Under the pieces are notes generated by a model. It was not told where the DNA came from, ran no database searches, and saw nothing but the letters and a program-made list of their open reading frames with translations. The translations under genes were made by a program, and so were the position numbers. Positions 6,913 to 15,771 of a DNA stretch of 64,000 nt are shown piece by piece. The DNA is taken from the NCBI RefSeq assembly GCF_050219315.1, contig NZ_CP116939.1, positions 1,364,001-1,428,000 of the forward strand. Reading direction: 5' to 3'. Numbering within the stretch: position 1 is the stretch's first letter; each line of letters opens with the position of its first letter. This DNA comes from Megasphaera_A sueciensis. GTDB lineage: Bacteria > Bacillota > Negativicutes > Veillonellales > Megasphaeraceae.

Positions 6913-8310
6913 TCATCCCCTGCTTGTCTTGATAATCTTAGTCGGTGTCATGCCAACGTCCGTATAATCATGGCTGTGGACAACATGATTTGCGCTACTG
7001 CTATTGCCATAATATCCTCCGGAACCATCATAGATAACAACATGGTCGTTATCCCCATAGACAATGCAGTCTCCTTTTTGCAAATTACCGGGATCAAATG
7101 ATTCTACGGCAATGCCGCTGTCTTGCGCATCGCTTACCATCGTGGGAACGCCGGTCACACCCGCATTGGCTTCTTGTGCCAAAAATGGGCTGTAGTAACT
7201 CCCCACTTTGCCAACGGCTTCCGCACAGCCATTTTGACCGTTGTCCATTGTTACGCCGCCCCAAGCCTTATATCCAGCAGTAAGGCCCTTACTGACAGGA
7301 AGTTTCCCGGTACCAACGCCGTTCCCATCGCTCCATTCGGTTTCATTCATCAGATTTTCAAATTCGATTTCCAGTCGCATAAAATGCATACCGTTTTCAA
7401 AGGTATGCGAATCTGATTTTACCCAAAATTTCCCGGTAAGTTCTGCCTGTATGTCTTTGATTGTAATGGAATACGAGGATTTGACGCGGTAATCTCCTAA
7501 AACATCTATCGTTCCAGTGCGTTCCGGTCCTTTTAGCATGGCCTTTACTTTTTCCTGCGTATTAGCTTTCGGACTGGATTTATAGACATCCTGTATCATG
7601 CTGTATTTCTTTATCCAGTCTTCATTGGACTGATACCCGGTAACATTGCCCTGTTCATCGGTAATCATAACGACATCGACCAGATTCTCGATACTTTCCT
7701 TATAGTTACTGTTTTCCACATTGACATACTGATCCGCTGTGACCTTTTCGATCAATGTTCCCTTTTGTATCACGTCCAGTGCATCGCCATTCATCACAAG
7801 ATGATACAAGACATCCGGGTCATTTGCGTTGGATTTGGCATTATTGATTTGTTTAGCAGCATCGGTGTAGGCCCGCATAATAATTTGGTACCCGGTCTTT
7901 TCGGCCGCAATAAAGCTGACCTGTTTGCCCGTTTCGATGATGTTACCTGTTTTGATACCCATCTCAGCACAGACAGCCTGGGTAATCGCTTCTGGCGTCA
8001 TATTCGTGAATTTACGCGTAGTCTTCGACCGGCAGAGAATAAACAGATTGTCGTATGCAGTGACCGTAATATTGGATTCCTGCGTATTCTTTTCAATACT
8101 GTACACATTGCCTTGAAATTGCAAATTTCCATCTTCATCATATCCATAAACAGTTTCACCATTATTAATTACGCAATTCGGCAAATTATGGTCCCGCGCA
8201 TCCTGCACATAATCAAATATAAGCTTCCTGGCAACCTGCAGCCGTGCGCCGGACCATGTGATTTTCTTTACCAACTTGGATATATCTGTACCATTGTGTT
8301 TGATAATCAA
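6913..8310 (-). CDS. baseplate hub (XkdQ-like) fused to NlpC/P60-type peptidase
   Basis: This is a 465-residue two-domain protein. Residues 1 to ~330 follow the XkdQ/gpD baseplate hub pattern (NGTDISKLVKKITWSGARLQ, YEDGN-type strands, ITVTAYDNLFIL, SYSITIKDIQAELTGKFWV). A Gly-rich linker (WSDGNGVGTGKLPVSKG) leads to a C-terminal ~115-residue domain with Cys about residue 362 (NGCAEAVG), KGDCIVYG and His about residue 423 (DHVVIYDG). This is the Cys/His arrangement of NlpC/P60- or CHAP-like peptidoglycan peptidases. The fusion would put a wall-degrading activity on the tail tip. PBSX XkdQ normally lacks this domain and is shorter. Confidence 0.85.
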   Translation of the reverse strand: MIIKHNGTDISKLVKKITWSGARLQVARKLIFDYVQDARDHNLPNCVINNGETVYGYDEDGNLQFQGNVYSIEKNTQESNITVTAYDNLFILCRSKTTRKFTNMTPEAITQAVCAEMGIKTGNIIETGKQVSFIAAEKTGYQIIMRAYTDAAKQINNAKSNANDPDVLYHLVMNGDALDVIQKGTLIEKVTADQYVNVENSNYKESIENLVDVVMITDEQGNVTGYQSNEDWIKKYSMIQDVYKSSPKANTQEKVKAMLKGPERTGTIDVLGDYRVKSSYSITIKDIQAELTGKFWVKSDSHTFENGMHFMRLEIEFENLMNETEWSDGNGVGTGKLPVSKGLTAGYKAWGGVTMDNGQNGCAEAVGKVGSYYSPFLAQEANAGVTGVPTMVSDAQDSGIAVESFDPGNLQKGDCIVYGDNDHVVIYDGSGGYYGNSSSANHVVHSHDYTDVGMTPTKIIKTSRG

Positions 8311-9020
8311 TTTTTAATCACCAACTTGCGTAGCTTACTAATATTATTAATTGCCAGGTCTTTTAAATCATTAGATTGCACAATACGACGCCAGTGCGAA
8401 TATTGGCCATATGATTTTTTGGCCGCATCCAGCACATCAGCCCCTTTTTGTACCAACGTGGCCGACGTAGCTGCCTGTGTATTATCGGCTCGTTCTTTTA
8501 GACCTGTTGTACTATCAACCGCTTTATCATTATTGGCTGCTGGCGTATTTAGATCTTTATATTCGGTAAGCCCCAGTGTGTAGTAAATATCCTGACTGCC
8601 GTCTTGTTCCCGATAATCAAATGTTTGTATAGCCATCGCCATGTTTACGGGTGTCCCGGTAATAATGACCCGAATCGGTGTTCTTGTCTCTTTCCACTTG
8701 ATAAGCTGTTGTACACATTCTGCCGGAGATTTAGTATCTCCCACAACAAACGGATAATCATGAATAAGAGCTGGGAAAAAACATTCCAGCGTCAAGGTTT
8801 GCAGCTTCGGCATCCCAAAAATCAACGCTTCCCCCACTTGTGTAATACTGACGATTTTATTGCCTTGAGCCGTAGACACTTTATAGGTGGCAGGGGTAAC
8901 GGGCAATATCAACTTGTCTGTATCATAGGTCAGGATGACCTGTCGATACGCTCCGCCAGTACCCCCGCTTAATGCTGCCGACAATATTTCTATGACATTA
9001 CTTAACGCACCTAACCCCAT
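8307..9020 (-). CDS. XkdP-like tail hub protein
   Basis: This 237-residue protein lies between the tape measure gene and the XkdQ-like gene, where PBSX-type phages carry XkdP. It has a beta-rich N-terminal domain (YDTDKLILPVTPATYKVST, LIFGMPKLQTLTLECFFP, PIRVIITGTPVNMAMAIQTFDYREQ) and a helical C-terminus (YSHWRRIVQSNDLKDLAI) resembling a degenerate LysM. It overlaps both neighbours by a few bases. It probably links the tape measure to the hub. Confidence 0.75.
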   Translation of the reverse strand: MGLGALSNVIEILSAALSGGTGGAYRQVILTYDTDKLILPVTPATYKVSTAQGNKIVSITQVGEALIFGMPKLQTLTLECFFPALIHDYPFVVGDTKSPAECVQQLIKWKETRTPIRVIITGTPVNMAMAIQTFDYREQDGSQDIYYTLGLTEYKDLNTPAANNDKAVDSTTGLKERADNTQAATSATLVQKGADVLDAAKKSYGQYSHWRRIVQSNDLKDLAINNISKLRKLVIKN

Positions 9021-12013
9021 TAATACCCACCTCCATAGTTCAAATTTGCTTGGTCCATCAATTGAAACAACTGATGTGCCACTTTATCAATATCGTCTTC
9101 TTCCCGGACCACAAAAGTATTGCCCGTAAAAAGAACGCCACCGGATGAATTCCTGCTGCGTCCTATCTGCTGTTCAATAATCCGCTGTGTTGTAGCAGCT
9201 GGATAGATACGGCTGCCTTGTGGCAGATCCACAATTTCGCCGCCATGCTCGTTTATTTGTGTAAGTCCGCCTTCAAAATAGGACGAGCCTGTCGCATGTC
9301 CACTAAGACCTGTGATTTTTGACCCTCTGTTCTGTACATAACTTACGTTATTAGATATCCAGCCCCAGGCACTAGAGCCTCTGCTTTTAATAGGTTCCCA
9401 TACATTTTCATTGAACCAGTCTGCAAGCCCGCCGAACGCACTTTTAATAGATCCTACAGCTTCACTAAAACCGTTTTCAATCGCAGTAACCGGCCCAGAT
9501 ACAGAGGATGTAATAGGCTGCCATACGTTGGAATCAAACCAATCGGCAGCCGTGCTAAAAGCACCCGTAACAGAATCCCAACAAGATTTGGCTACATCTG
9601 TTATGCCAGACCAACAAGAACTGGCAAAATCTGCAATGGGCTGCCATACATTGGAATCAAACCAATTAACAGCAACATCCCAATATGGCTCAATCGCATC
9701 CCAAACAACAGCCCCAATGCCAACAATAAAATTCAATGCTCCTATGGCATCATTTTTTATCGGCTCCCATATATTACTGCTAAACCATGACGATATTGCG
9801 CCCCAAGTATCCGATAGCGATTGAACAGCGGTAGCAGCCCCATTTTTTATCCAATCCCACGTCTCGGACGCCCCTTTTTTAATGGCGTCCCATTTGCTGG
9901 AAAGATCAATAGCGTTAGCAACCGTTTCTCCCAATGCACTGCCCCCAAAATACCCGGCAGCGCCTCCCGCAATCCCTCCTATCGCGCCCCCGACCGCTGT
10001 CCCTGCGGGGCCAAAAATAGATCCAATAGCCGCACCACTCATCGCCCCCAATTTGCCGCCGGCCCACATACCACCAAGACCGCCAATGGCACTGGCGGCA
10101 GCTGTACCGCGCTGTCCTTCCGGCGCGTATGCCACATCAAGAGCGCTGCTTCCCAATGCAATAGCAGTCCCAATAATGGGAGCTCGCCCTAGCAGCTTAC
10201 TCCATCGGGAAGAGGCTTTCGGAATAGAGGTTCCTGTGGGAGTCGGTTTCTGTTTCGCTGGTTTTCCATCCGGACCCAGTATGGTTGTGCCATTGCCTGA
10301 TGTAGATTTCAGCCCGTTTACGATGACAGTTTGCGCATTGACAACCATTTCCCGTGCCATACCGGTGGCATCGCCTATACCGCCACCCAGCTTTGTACCA
10401 CCTAGCCCTGTAACAGCATCTTTCGCTTTGAGTGCCAATTTCGTAATCTTATAAAGTCCGGCTGCCAACACGCCGCCTGCTAATACCGAACCCACGCCAT
10501 CAAATTCCAGAAATTTATTTTTTAAATCGTTGATGCCTTTACCGGCAATCTTAAATACATCTGAAAAATCGAACCCATCTTTAATGACCGTTCCGGCATA
10601 CTGCACAACATCGGTCAATTCCGTAATAAATCCGCGTAAGCCAAAGCTATTGTGACTATCCATTAGCGTATCTTGAAAATTTTCCCAAGCGCCGGATAAT
10701 TGTTCAAGATCCCCTTTGAGATTATCCATCCGAGTAATGGCGACGTCTTTAGCTGTAACTTTCCCCATTTCGTTGAACATCTGCGTAACGCCGTCAGCAC
10801 CTTCACGCAGCAATATCATCCCGCCGCGAATTGCATCAGAGCCGAACATGTCATATAGTGTGCTAAGTTGTTCTTCTTTTGTCATATCCTTTAAACGATT
10901 GTTTAAAAGTCCGGCAATATCTGCCAGACTTTTCATTTTCCCCGCTTCATCGAAAAAGGCAGATGAACCGCTTTCTGTAAGCAAATTCAGTTTTTCGAAC
11001 GCTGCAATTGCTGTTTTCCCTTTCGGTACGAGATTCGATAACATTGTTTTCAAGCTTGTACCGGCATCCGATCCTTTGAGCCCGTTTTGTGCAAAGACAG
11101 CAAGGGCAGTGTTTGTATCGTCAAAGCTCATACCGGCCCCTGCAGCTACCGCCGAGCAGGCAGCCAGTGAATATTTCAGCTCGCCCACACTGGTGGCACT
11201 GGCATTGGCGGCACCGGCTAAAATATCTGCAGCATGTGTCGCATCGTCTACTTTAAAAGCATTCATGGCCGTACTCATGATTTCAGCGGCATCAGGTAGT
11301 GCAATATCACCGGCAACCGCCAAATTCAAGGCAGCTTCAGAAGCATCGCCTAATACATCTTTGACATCCACGCCAGCTTTCAAGAGTTCGGCCATGCCTT
11401 TGGTCACTTCTGTATTGCCAAATACGGTAGCTTGCCCTAATTCCATAGCCTTTTCTTTTACCTGATCCATGGCCGCCGCATCTAACCCCGTAAGGGCTTT
11501 GATTTCCGACAGTTGGGCTTCAAAATCCATATATGTCTTTATGGTGTCGTAGATTCCATACCCGATGCCGGCTGCTCCTGCCATCTGCAGACTGGTACCC
11601 ATGAGCATACCACCGGCCATATTAGACATGCCATTTGACAACTTGCCACCCACACCACCGTCTTTAGATAGGTTATTTTTAACATTGACGATTGCCGTAT
11701 AGGTTTTTCCTTTAAATTGATTTAGTTCCGTCTGTGCTTTTCTAAGTGTTGCCGTCGCATCGTCTTTAACGCGTACGGTTGCCGCATAAACGCCCCTGAT
11801 GCCAGACAAATTTGTTTTTAATTTAGTAGTTTTTTGTGCTGCCTGAACAGCGCTTTCACCCATCTTATCAATAGATTCTGTCGCACGGGCAGCAACAGAG
11901 GGCATGCCCGTCAATGATTTAGAAAACGTATTAAAGCCGCTTTGTGCCTTTTTGATGCCGGAAGAAAATTTATCTTTCATTTCTATGACTGCACTTAACG
12001 TATATTCGCTCAT
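9020..12013 (-). CDS. tail tape measure protein
   Basis: This 997-residue protein starts at ATG 12013, chosen because GGAGGGAGG precedes it; its ATG overlaps the stop of the frameshifted chaperone. N-terminal helices (MSEYTLSAVIEMKDKFSSG) lead to a TP901-type core (residues ~170-430, with LAVFAQNGLKGSDAGTSLKT and DMFGSDAIRGG). A Gly/Ala-rich hydrophobic region (~640-730) probably crosses the membrane. Four spaced copies of WF-x-S/E-N-x-W-x-PI follow (~780-925). The length predicts a tail of roughly 150 nm at 1.5 A per residue. This protein sets tail length and is ejected ahead of the DNA. Confidence 0.93.
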   Translation of the reverse strand: MSEYTLSAVIEMKDKFSSGIKKAQSGFNTFSKSLTGMPSVAARATESIDKMGESAVQAAQKTTKLKTNLSGIRGVYAATVRVKDDATATLRKAQTELNQFKGKTYTAIVNVKNNLSKDGGVGGKLSNGMSNMAGGMLMGTSLQMAGAAGIGYGIYDTIKTYMDFEAQLSEIKALTGLDAAAMDQVKEKAMELGQATVFGNTEVTKGMAELLKAGVDVKDVLGDASEAALNLAVAGDIALPDAAEIMSTAMNAFKVDDATHAADILAGAANASATSVGELKYSLAACSAVAAGAGMSFDDTNTALAVFAQNGLKGSDAGTSLKTMLSNLVPKGKTAIAAFEKLNLLTESGSSAFFDEAGKMKSLADIAGLLNNRLKDMTKEEQLSTLYDMFGSDAIRGGMILLREGADGVTQMFNEMGKVTAKDVAITRMDNLKGDLEQLSGAWENFQDTLMDSHNSFGLRGFITELTDVVQYAGTVIKDGFDFSDVFKIAGKGINDLKNKFLEFDGVGSVLAGGVLAAGLYKITKLALKAKDAVTGLGGTKLGGGIGDATGMAREMVVNAQTVIVNGLKSTSGNGTTILGPDGKPAKQKPTPTGTSIPKASSRWSKLLGRAPIIGTAIALGSSALDVAYAPEGQRGTAAASAIGGLGGMWAGGKLGAMSGAAIGSIFGPAGTAVGGAIGGIAGGAAGYFGGSALGETVANAIDLSSKWDAIKKGASETWDWIKNGAATAVQSLSDTWGAISSWFSSNIWEPIKNDAIGALNFIVGIGAVVWDAIEPYWDVAVNWFDSNVWQPIADFASSCWSGITDVAKSCWDSVTGAFSTAADWFDSNVWQPITSSVSGPVTAIENGFSEAVGSIKSAFGGLADWFNENVWEPIKSRGSSAWGWISNNVSYVQNRGSKITGLSGHATGSSYFEGGLTQINEHGGEIVDLPQGSRIYPAATTQRIIEQQIGRSRNSSGGVLFTGNTFVVREEDDIDKVAHQLFQLMDQANLNYGGGY

Positions 12014-12560
12014 GGCCGCCTCCCTCCTGTTGCAATCCATGCCATCATGTCGTGCTGCCGTTTCAATTCCAGTTCCATTGCCGCATGACAAAAAAGTTTG
12101 TCTGTTTCAGATAACGAAAAAAAGTAATGTACTGGATGTCCATGGAGAACCAGAAAAGCGGCCGTAGCCGCTTCCCAATTCTCTTCAATTAGTTTTTTAC
12201 TTCTTCATGTACTGCTGATTTAATATCTTTGCCATACCCGGCACATTCCATGATTTTCTTTGAAATAGCAATCACTTCCCCCGGTTCAAACAACGCATCT
12301 ACGATATCCGTGGGTTCTGCACAACCATAGGCCTGCTGCAAAGACGTATCTTTGAGATTTGGGGCCGTCACTAAGTTCAAAATCATATACTTATCGCTTT
12401 CGCCTGACTCTTCTAACCTGGACGCTTCCAATACAAACGACCGAGTTGGCTTTTTAACGGTAATCGTTCCAATAGAAGTGTCTAAATCATACGTTTCTTG
12501 TTTCTGTGTCTGGATCTGATCTTTCTTATTAATTAAGTCTTGAATACTTACTGCTGCCAT
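12010..12560 (-). CDS. tail assembly chaperone, -1 frameshift fusion product
   Basis: The upstream chaperone frame ends GTA AAA AAC TAA. The A AAA AAC heptamer at 12198-12192 is a canonical -1 slippery sequence directly before the stop. After slipping, reading continues in frame from CTA ATT GAA and yields a further 60 residues (LIEENWEAATAAFLVLHGH ... MMAWIATGGRRP), ending at TGA 12010, which overlaps the tape-measure start. The product would be about 183 residues. This mirrors the lambda G/GT and P2 E/E+E' arrangements, in which the fusion guides tube assembly around the tape measure. The frameshift itself is inferred. Confidence 0.75.
12189..12560 (-). CDS. tail assembly chaperone (XkdN-like), unshifted product
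   Basis: This 123-residue protein starts at ATG 12560, preceded by GGAGGAATGAGAAC. The sequence MAAVSIQDLINKKDQIQ, DTSIGTITVKKPTRSF, ILNLVTAPNLKD and a closing ECAGYGKDIKSAVHEEVKN fits the XkdN-like/DUF-type tail assembly chaperone lying between tube and tape measure. It is the short (G-like) product of a gene that also yields a frameshifted long form. A longer in-frame start (12653) is Arg-rich junk overlapping the tube gene and is rejected. Confidence 0.85.
   Translation of the reverse strand: MAAVSIQDLINKKDQIQTQKQETYDLDTSIGTITVKKPTRSFVLEASRLEESGESDKYMILNLVTAPNLKDTSLQQAYGCAEPTDIVDALFEPGEVIAISKKIMECAGYGKDIKSAVHEEVKN
12192..12198 (-). promoter_or_regulatory. programmed -1 frameshift site A AAA AAC
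   Basis: The heptamer A AAA AAC is aligned with the zero frame (GTA AAA AAC TAA) of the chaperone gene, immediately before its stop codon. The X XXY YYZ form lets both tRNAs re-pair after a one-base slip. The -1 frame is open for 60 codons and runs exactly to the tape-measure start. I did not find an obvious strong stimulatory hairpin by eye; a GC-rich stretch (GGAAGCGGCTACGGCCGCTT) follows within 25 bases and could fold. Confidence 0.75.
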
Positions 12561-12588
12561 GTTCTCATTCCTCCTAAATAAACAACTA

Positions 12589-13044
12589 TTACGAAATCGT
12601 TTCCATAAACGACGCATCTTCTGGCGTAAACCCGAACGGGAATTCTTTTTCAACTACTTTTCCTTTTTCAAAATTCATAATCGCCAGCTCGTTAAACCAA
12701 ACATTATCAATACTGCACCGTTCTTTCTGCTTATCCACTGCATCCGGATCCTCAATTAATCCAACAAACGTTGCCCGCGGATCCTGTCCAGATTTCCACG
12801 CTTCCAGATAAGCACTAATATTACGGTTGATAACACTTTTTATAGTAATTGTGCCTTCTCCCTTGAGAGATACGATCTTACTGTCAACGCTGTTGCCAAT
12901 AATAACATCTTCACGGTTAGCGGTTACCTTGCATTCAAATTTTTCAATTTCAAACAGTAATTCATTGTCCCACCACACCTTACCATGGCTGCCATTCCAG
13001 CGCCGGCGGCCACGATAGGTGACATCTTCTGCAGCTCTTGCCAT
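12589..13044 (-). CDS. tail tube protein (XkdM-like, DUF2001)
   Basis: This 151-residue protein lies between sheath and chaperone. The pattern GRRRWNGSHGKVWWDNELLFE, then FECKVTANREDV, SLKGEGTITIKSVI and ENFxFG-type end (EKEFPFGFTPEDASF) matches the XkdM/DUF2001 tail tube family of PBSX-like contractile phages. It forms the inner tube through which DNA passes. It is translated 17 bases after the sheath gene. Confidence 0.9.
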   Translation of the reverse strand: MARAAEDVTYRGRRRWNGSHGKVWWDNELLFEIEKFECKVTANREDVIIGNSVDSKIVSLKGEGTITIKSVINRNISAYLEAWKSGQDPRATFVGLIEDPDAVDKQKERCSIDNVWFNELAIMNFEKGKVVEKEFPFGFTPEDASFMETIS

Positions 13045-13061
13045 ATTCCATCACCCCTTCC

Positions 13062-14189
13062 TTACATCGTAAAGTCAATGTTCAGGTTTTCCATTGCATT
13101 GACAAATTTCACGGATCCAGCCAAATAGACATTATCACCTGTATTGTATTCCCGGATCTGCTGAACCGTCATATCATCCACATCTTCGCCTTTCAGTGTC
13201 GCATAACTCTTCTGATAGGTTTCATTGATATCGACCGTATTCCCGGCATCCTTATCCAGTACATTCCCTTCAATTTCAGAAAAATAAACAAGAATTGCAG
13301 AAATGAACAGCATTTTATGATCATAATCATTGATCACCTTGCCAACGTAGTATTTTTTAAAGGTATCCCGGATATCATCGGTAACCATATCAATTCCCTC
13401 AATGATCTTGATATACCGGAAGTCTTCTCCTTTGTCGGTTGTAAACGTTGTCAAACTATTGCAGGCCCTGGCGATTTTCACCCCGTCGCCGTCCTGTTCA
13501 TCAAACAGCAGCATCTGCCCCTGATCAATCAGTTCATCAATATCTTCATACACTTCCACACTTTCAATTTCGGTCAGTTTAAAATACGTGGCCGATCTGT
13601 CAAGTGCCAGTCCTGCCAAAATTCCGGCGATTCGTGCCGTATACTGTAATGCCGTGTACGTTTTATAAACCGCATTGCCGCTGCTGTCCGTACCCGTCTG
13701 GACTTTGATATCACCAGTGCAGAAGTTAATAATGCCTTCATTATCGGCCGCTTGCGCATTCAACACGGCCTTGAAGGTCTTCTTCTTATTAGTTCGCATG
13801 GATTTAATCCAGCTGGCAAGGTCTGCCTGATCCGTACCGCTGGCCATGGGTGCGCACAAATAATTCCACTTGATACTGGTCAACATTTTCAACACATCAG
13901 CCTGTATCTTTGTGGCCGATTCAACCGATGCCGCAGGCAGCGTATACAACAAAATTTTTAGCGGAGTCCCGTCCAAACATTTTTCGATCAGATCCTGCGC
14001 ATCCTCACTCAACGTACTGGGAATATCCGATACGTCGGCAATCTTATACGTCTGGATCACGTCCGTAGTCTCGCATCGCAAAATCATAGCTACAATGCCG
14101 CGGGCAGATCGCTTGATTGCAGTGGTACCCTTTGTCCTGAAATTAATCAGGACTTGCGGCAAGCCAAAGACTTCTGCTTCATTTGCCAT
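13062..14189 (-). CDS. contractile tail sheath protein (XkdK-like)
   Basis: This 375-residue protein begins MANEAEVFGLPQVLINFRTKG and has SARGIVAMILRC, SESATKIQADVLKMLTSIKWNYLC-type and YTARIAGILAGLALDRSATY segments, with a C-terminal TYQKSYATLKGEDVDDMTV that ends in strands NVYLAGSVKFVNAMENLNIDF. This is the phage tail sheath family; the terminal strands form the linker mesh between subunits. A sheath defines the phage as a myovirus-type particle. It is about 90 residues shorter than XkdK of PBSX, within the family range. Confidence 0.92.
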   Translation of the reverse strand: MANEAEVFGLPQVLINFRTKGTTAIKRSARGIVAMILRCETTDVIQTYKIADVSDIPSTLSEDAQDLIEKCLDGTPLKILLYTLPAASVESATKIQADVLKMLTSIKWNYLCAPMASGTDQADLASWIKSMRTNKKKTFKAVLNAQAADNEGIINFCTGDIKVQTGTDSSGNAVYKTYTALQYTARIAGILAGLALDRSATYFKLTEIESVEVYEDIDELIDQGQMLLFDEQDGDGVKIARACNSLTTFTTDKGEDFRYIKIIEGIDMVTDDIRDTFKKYYVGKVINDYDHKMLFISAILVYFSEIEGNVLDKDAGNTVDINETYQKSYATLKGEDVDDMTVQQIREYNTGDNVYLAGSVKFVNAMENLNIDFTM

Positions 14190-14660
14190 TTATAATTCCT
14201 CCTCATTCAACTCTTGACCGTTCAGTTCGAGTCCTAACTGCTGCATCAGTTCGTACTGAATACCGCCGATTTCTTCGCTTGTGAATGCATCAGCAAAATC
14301 AAGATTAAAAATATAATGCAGTATTTCATCAAAAAATGTGGTTTCTGCTTCCAACACCGTAATATATCGGTCTTCAATCCGGAATACTGGCCGAAACATT
14401 ACCTCCATGCTGTCAGCCATATCATATAGTATGTTTCGGTCTGCACGACCATATTTATCGAGCAGAGGAATAAACTGAATATCTATCTGAATAATTCGCT
14501 CGCTGATAATGCGATCCCACGTGTTTGCGGTTGGACGCATCTCGACATAAAAATAAGGTGCATCTGATTTTTCCACGTTATCAAAATGTACCTTATAATC
14601 CGGGTATTTAGTTTTTAGTACCGCTATGATCGTTGCTTTTATTGTTCGTAATGTAATCAT
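14190..14660 (-). CDS. tail terminator protein (DUF6838-like)
   Basis: This 156-residue protein has TIKATIIAVLKTKYPDYKVHFDNV, APYFYVEMRPTAN, IIQIDIQFIPL and an acidic C-terminus (NGQELNEEEL). The helix-strand pattern and the position between the gp10-like connector and the sheath match the phage tail terminator family of PBSX-like phages. It likely caps the tube at the head-proximal end. Its stop abuts the sheath start. Confidence 0.75.
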   Translation of the reverse strand: MITLRTIKATIIAVLKTKYPDYKVHFDNVEKSDAPYFYVEMRPTANTWDRIISERIIQIDIQFIPLLDKYGRADRNILYDMADSMEVMFRPVFRIEDRYITVLEAETTFFDEILHYIFNLDFADAFTSEEIGGIQYELMQQLGLELNGQELNEEEL

Positions 14661-15037
14661 TTCAGCAGCTCTTTCAACATAGTGTCCGCATTTGCCTTAA
14701 ATGATTTTCCGGTTTGCAGCATACCCAGGTGCAACATTTTTTTGCCGGGAATGATCTTATTCGTCATCCCGCCTTTTTTAGCCCGAACCCGATGACCATA
14801 TTCCACATGAGCCGCATATTTCGTATTATTGTACACACGCACAACTCCACCAACAGCAGTTGTACGGTGCCATGCATTTTTTAGCTGACCGGTATCTGTC
14901 GGGGTATTATCTTTTGTCTTTCCGAGCAGTATCTCTGCCTGCTGTGCTGCAAATTGATTGCGTTTCACAGTGCCGGACTGCGCTAATTCGGACAACTTAT
15001 CATTCAATTCCTCAAATCCCGAAAAAGATATGTTCAT
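14657..15037 (-). CDS. HK97 gp10-like head-tail joining protein
   Basis: This 126-residue protein has NISFSGFEELNDKLSELAQ, then DNTPTDTGQLKNAWHRTTAV, NTKYAAHVEYGHRVRAKKGG and an end LKELLK. The sequence around TGxLxxSW and YAxxVEYG is the hallmark of the HK97 gp10 family, which sits at the head-tail interface. Start and stop overlap both neighbours. Confidence 0.88.
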   Translation of the reverse strand: MNISFSGFEELNDKLSELAQSGTVKRNQFAAQQAEILLGKTKDNTPTDTGQLKNAWHRTTAVGGVVRVYNNTKYAAHVEYGHRVRAKKGGMTNKIIPGKKMLHLGMLQTGKSFKANADTMLKELLK

Positions 15038-15402
15038 CAGGCTTCCTCCCTTCGCCGCACAGATATTTCTTGATGATCTTCATAACAAAATGGCTGGGCA
15101 GCGTATAGGACAAATGTCTGGTCCTCATGGCAAACAGTCATAATATCGTTTGGCAACACTTTGTACTTCGGATCCATGCAAAGCCGTAAATCAGTCCGCA
15201 GTTTAAAAGCTCTGTCTTCCTGATTCGATTCTAATTCTTTACCATACTGAGACAATTTACAGGGAATATTGACATATACATCGACCGGCTTGTATCCATC
15301 AGCACCTTCTTCATCAATGGTAGGCATCTGCCTGGTTACCGTAACAGTATCCGTATACATGATGCTGGACAATAAGTCTTTCAAGTATGTATTTTGTATC
15401 AT
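15037..15402 (-). CDS. head closure / minor capsid protein
   Basis: This protein is about 121 residues when started at ATG 15402, which overlaps the upstream TGA (ATGA); upstream in-frame starts at 15408 and 15423 are possible. Strand-rich sequence (DTVTVTRQMPTIDEEGADGY, VYVNIPCKLSQYGKE, PNDIMTVCHEDQTFVLYAAQPF) fits a small head closure or minor capsid protein in the position between the gp6-like connector and gp10. No firm family name can be assigned by eye. Confidence 0.65.
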   Translation of the reverse strand: MIQNTYLKDLLSSIMYTDTVTVTRQMPTIDEEGADGYKPVDVYVNIPCKLSQYGKELESNQEDRAFKLRTDLRLCMDPKYKVLPNDIMTVCHEDQTFVLYAAQPFCYEDHQEISVRRREEA

Positions 15403-15767
15403 GGCCATACAACCTTTCGCCATCGATTCAATTTGGGTTTAATACTATCAAAATCAGCATCACTTAAAATCCCTGCAGCATTGGTCGCATTTACTGCCCA
15501 TTCATAGGTAGTGTCATTCTGCTGCAATCTCTTGAGAGGACCCGGAGCACCGGCAGCAGCTTTCACTTCATCATCAATACGTTTGCAAATGAGATCGGCA
15601 ACGGTATATACCAAACTAGGCGGAAAATCATCACGATGACAATAGTCTAAAATATCTACTACCAACTTTTCAGCAAAAAAGGTAAGGCTAGCCGTATCTG
15701 TGACTTGCTGGGCTTTCCTGATCTGCACTTTTTCAATAATAGCTTGTACGGCTTCATCTTGTGTCAT
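15399..15767 (-). CDS. head-tail connector (gp6-like)
   Basis: This 122-residue, largely helical protein (DEAVQAIIEKVQIRKAQQV, FFAEKLVVDILDYCHRDDFP, VADLICKRIDDEVKAA) ends in NRWRKVVWP. Short helical proteins with a YCHRDDFPxxL element between the minor head protein and gp10 are head-tail connectors (DUF3199/gp6-like). They form the adaptor ring beneath the portal. Confidence 0.75.
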   Translation of the reverse strand: MTQDEAVQAIIEKVQIRKAQQVTDTASLTFFAEKLVVDILDYCHRDDFPPSLVYTVADLICKRIDDEVKAAAGAPGPLKRLQQNDTTYEWAVNATNAAGILSDADFDSIKPKLNRWRKVVWP

Positions 15768-15771
15768 CGTG

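Noticed and set aside
7765..8583. 272-codon plus-strand frame opposite the hub genes
   Set aside because: Antisense to the XkdP/XkdQ-like genes and without domain-like pattern.
10716..11465. 249-codon plus-strand frame inside the tape measure gene
   Set aside because: Antisense of a strongly supported gene, no ribosome site, low-complexity Ser/Ala-rich translation; a shadow of codon bias.
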